DNA from: an uncultured Candidatus Saccharibacteria bacterium
GTDB taxonomy: Bacteria; Patescibacteriota; Saccharimonadia; Saccharimonadales; Saccharimonadaceae
Assembly: GCA_947095985.1 (NCBI GenBank)
Contig: CAMUPZ010000039.1
Span: 1-5,277 of the forward strand
DNA: 5,277 nucleotides
Direction of reading: 5' to 3'
Shown: in pieces, positions 4,235 to 5,277 of the stretch
How the letters are laid out: each line of letters begins with the position of its first letter
Numbering within the stretch: the first letter of the stretch is position 1
Notes under the pieces: model-generated
What the model was told of the DNA's origin: nothing
Database searches by the model: none
Seen by the model: only the letters and a program-made list of their open reading frames with translations
Position numbers and translations under genes: made by a program

Positions 4235-5277
4235 CTATTGTTTATTGGCACGCTTTCGCTCGTTAGCGTCAAGGTAGCGTTTCCGTAGACGCAGAGATTT
4301 TGGCGTCACCTCCAGCAGCTCGTCATCCTCGATAAAGTCGATGCATTGCTCCAGGCTAAACTGCGTAAATGGCGTTAGCTGCACTGTGCCGTCGGACGAT
4401 TTGGAACGCATGTTGGTCAGGTGCTTAGCCTTACAGACGTTAATTTCGATGTCTTCTTGGCGGTTATAAATACCGACGATCATGCCGGCGTACACTTCCG
4501 TGCCTGGCCCGACCAAGAGCTCGCCGCGCGCCTCGGCCGCTTGCAGCGCATACGGCGTTGTCGTACCAGCCTCAAAGGCGATGAGTACGCCGCCGCGGGT
4601 CTTTGGCAATTTACCACCCAGCGGTTGATAGCCATACGGCAGGGAATTCATAATCACCGTGCCCTTGGTGGCGGTTAAGAGTACGTTGCGGAGACCGATC
4701 AAGGCTCTTGTCGGCAACACGTAGGTGATGCGGGTAGCACCGCTGGCGGTGGTTTCCTGTGATTTCATTTCGGCGTGGCGGGCACCGAGTTCCTGGCTGA
4801 TCGCCCCGATGAATTCGCTGCTAATCTCGATTTGCAGTTCTTCAATTGGCTCTTTTTCGACACCGTCCTCGGTGATGGTCACTACTTGCGGGCGGCCGAC
4901 TTCAAACTCAAAGCCTTCGCGCCGCATGGTCTCGATCAAGACGCTCAGGTGCAGCTCACCGCGGCCAGATACCGTAAAACCGATGCCGTTTTCTTCAACG
5001 CGTAGCGCCACGTTGGTTTCCAACTCTCGTCGCAATCGGTCGCCAATTTGCCGCGAGGTGGTAAATTCACCCTCGCGCCCCTTCATCGGGCTGGTGTTTG
5101 GGCCGAGGTACATGCTCAACGTCGGCGCTTCGATGGCAATCGCTGGCAAGGCTTCCGGCTGTTCTTTGTCGGCAATGGTATCGCCAATGTGCGCTTCACT
5201 GACGCCAACCAGCGCTACAATATCGCCAGCAAACGCCTCGTCAAGCTCCTCGCGGTTCAGTCCGCGGTAACCAAAAA
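4235..5277 (-). CDS. typA: ribosome-associated translational GTPase TypA/BipA, C-terminal part
   Basis: The last 346 codons of this minus-strand gene are present, ending with TAG; the start and the GTP-binding domain lie beyond 5277. Visible segments in order are the end of the EF-Tu-like domain II (AGDIVALVGVSEAHIGDTIAD) and the linker PEALPAIAIEAPTLSM. Next comes the EF-G III-like domain with TSRQIGDRLRRELETNVALRVEE and SGRGELHLSVLIETMRREGFEFEVGRPQV. The EF-G domain V-like region contains EPIEELQIEI and PTRALIGLRN. The TypA-specific C-terminal domain carries GPGTEVYAGMIVG, CKAKHLTNMRSKSSDG, LEQCIDFIEDDELLEVTPKSLRLRKRYLD and a basic tail. TypA binds the 70S ribosome at the EF-G site and supports 50S assembly and stress or low-temperature growth. 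An in-frame TTG at 5149 lies inside conserved domain sequence and is not the start. The match runs over the whole visible length without frameshift. Full proteins are about 600 residues, so a little over half is seen here. Confidence 0.97.
   Translation of the reverse strand, partial: FGYRGLNREELDEAFAGDIVALVGVSEAHIGDTIADKEQPEALPAIAIEAPTLSMYLGPNTSPMKGREGEFTTSRQIGDRLRRELETNVALRVEENGIGFTVSGRGELHLSVLIETMRREGFEFEVGRPQVVTITEDGVEKEPIEELQIEISSEFIGAISQELGARHAEMKSQETTASGATRITYVLPTRALIGLRNVLLTATKGTVIMNSLPYGYQPLGGKLPKTRGGVLIAFEAGTTTPYALQAAEARGELLVGPGTEVYAGMIVGIYNRQEDIEINVCKAKHLTNMRSKSSDGTVQLTPFTQFSLEQCIDFIEDDELLEVTPKSLRLRKRYLDANERKRANKQ

Noticed and set aside
5147..5149. TTG as a possible start of the minus-strand typA fragment.
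   Set aside because: The frame is open to the window edge and the preceding residues match conserved TypA sequence (GDTIADKEQPEALP), so the codon is an internal leucine.
4725..5270. A 181-codon plus-strand open frame opposite typA.
   Set aside because: It lies wholly antisense to a highly conserved coding region, has Ser/Arg-rich composition typical of an antisense frame, and has no ribosome binding site.

Overview
The window reads like a piece of chromosome from a small-genome bacterium of the Candidate Phyla Radiation, most likely Saccharibacteria (TM7). This is inferred from gene style and not proven. The signs are short intergenic gaps, single-gene units that each have a promoter, mRNAs that look leaderless, a Gln/Pro-rich tail on a small four-helix membrane protein, and divergent but complete housekeeping proteins. 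TGA serves as a stop codon (end of the transporter gene), which argues against the code-25 lineages (Gracilibacteria, Absconditabacteria). No rRNA or other decisive marker is present.

Layout. Positions 1-326 form a tRNA cluster: a 5'-partial tRNA-Gly(GCC) and a complete tRNA-Phe(GAA) on the minus strand, then tRNA-Gly(CCC) on the plus strand. Each has a recognisable sigma70-type promoter, and the two divergent promoters interlock. A hairpin at about 337-371 lies between the convergent tRNA-Gly(CCC) and a stomatin/slipin-type SPFH membrane protein (382-1119, minus). A 102-base divergent intergenic region leads to an AT-rich major facilitator superfamily efflux-type transporter (1222-2373, plus). 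This is followed by the replication-associated AAA+ ATPase RarA/MgsA (2399-3565, plus) and an unrecognised 189-residue membrane protein with a Gln/Pro/Tyr-rich N-terminal tail (3603-4172, plus). A strong bidirectional hairpin (4189-4221) separates it from the C-terminal 346 residues of the ribosome-associated GTPase TypA/BipA (4235 to beyond 5277, minus).

The genes do not form an obvious pathway. They look like independently transcribed units: translation supply (tRNAs, BipA), replication-fork maintenance (RarA), and three membrane or envelope proteins. The most distinctive signals are regulatory. The predicted transcription starts of the transporter and rarA genes fall 3 and 0 bases before their ATG codons, so both mRNAs look leaderless, while the slipin gene and the 189-residue gene have ordinary Shine-Dalgarno leaders. 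tRNA-Gly(CCC) likewise appears to start only about 2 bases upstream of its mature 5' end. I see no CRISPR array, insertion sequence, phage genes, toxin-antitoxin pair or defence system. Apart from the points listed as findings, the window looks ordinary. No stretch longer than about 100 bases lacks an annotated feature.
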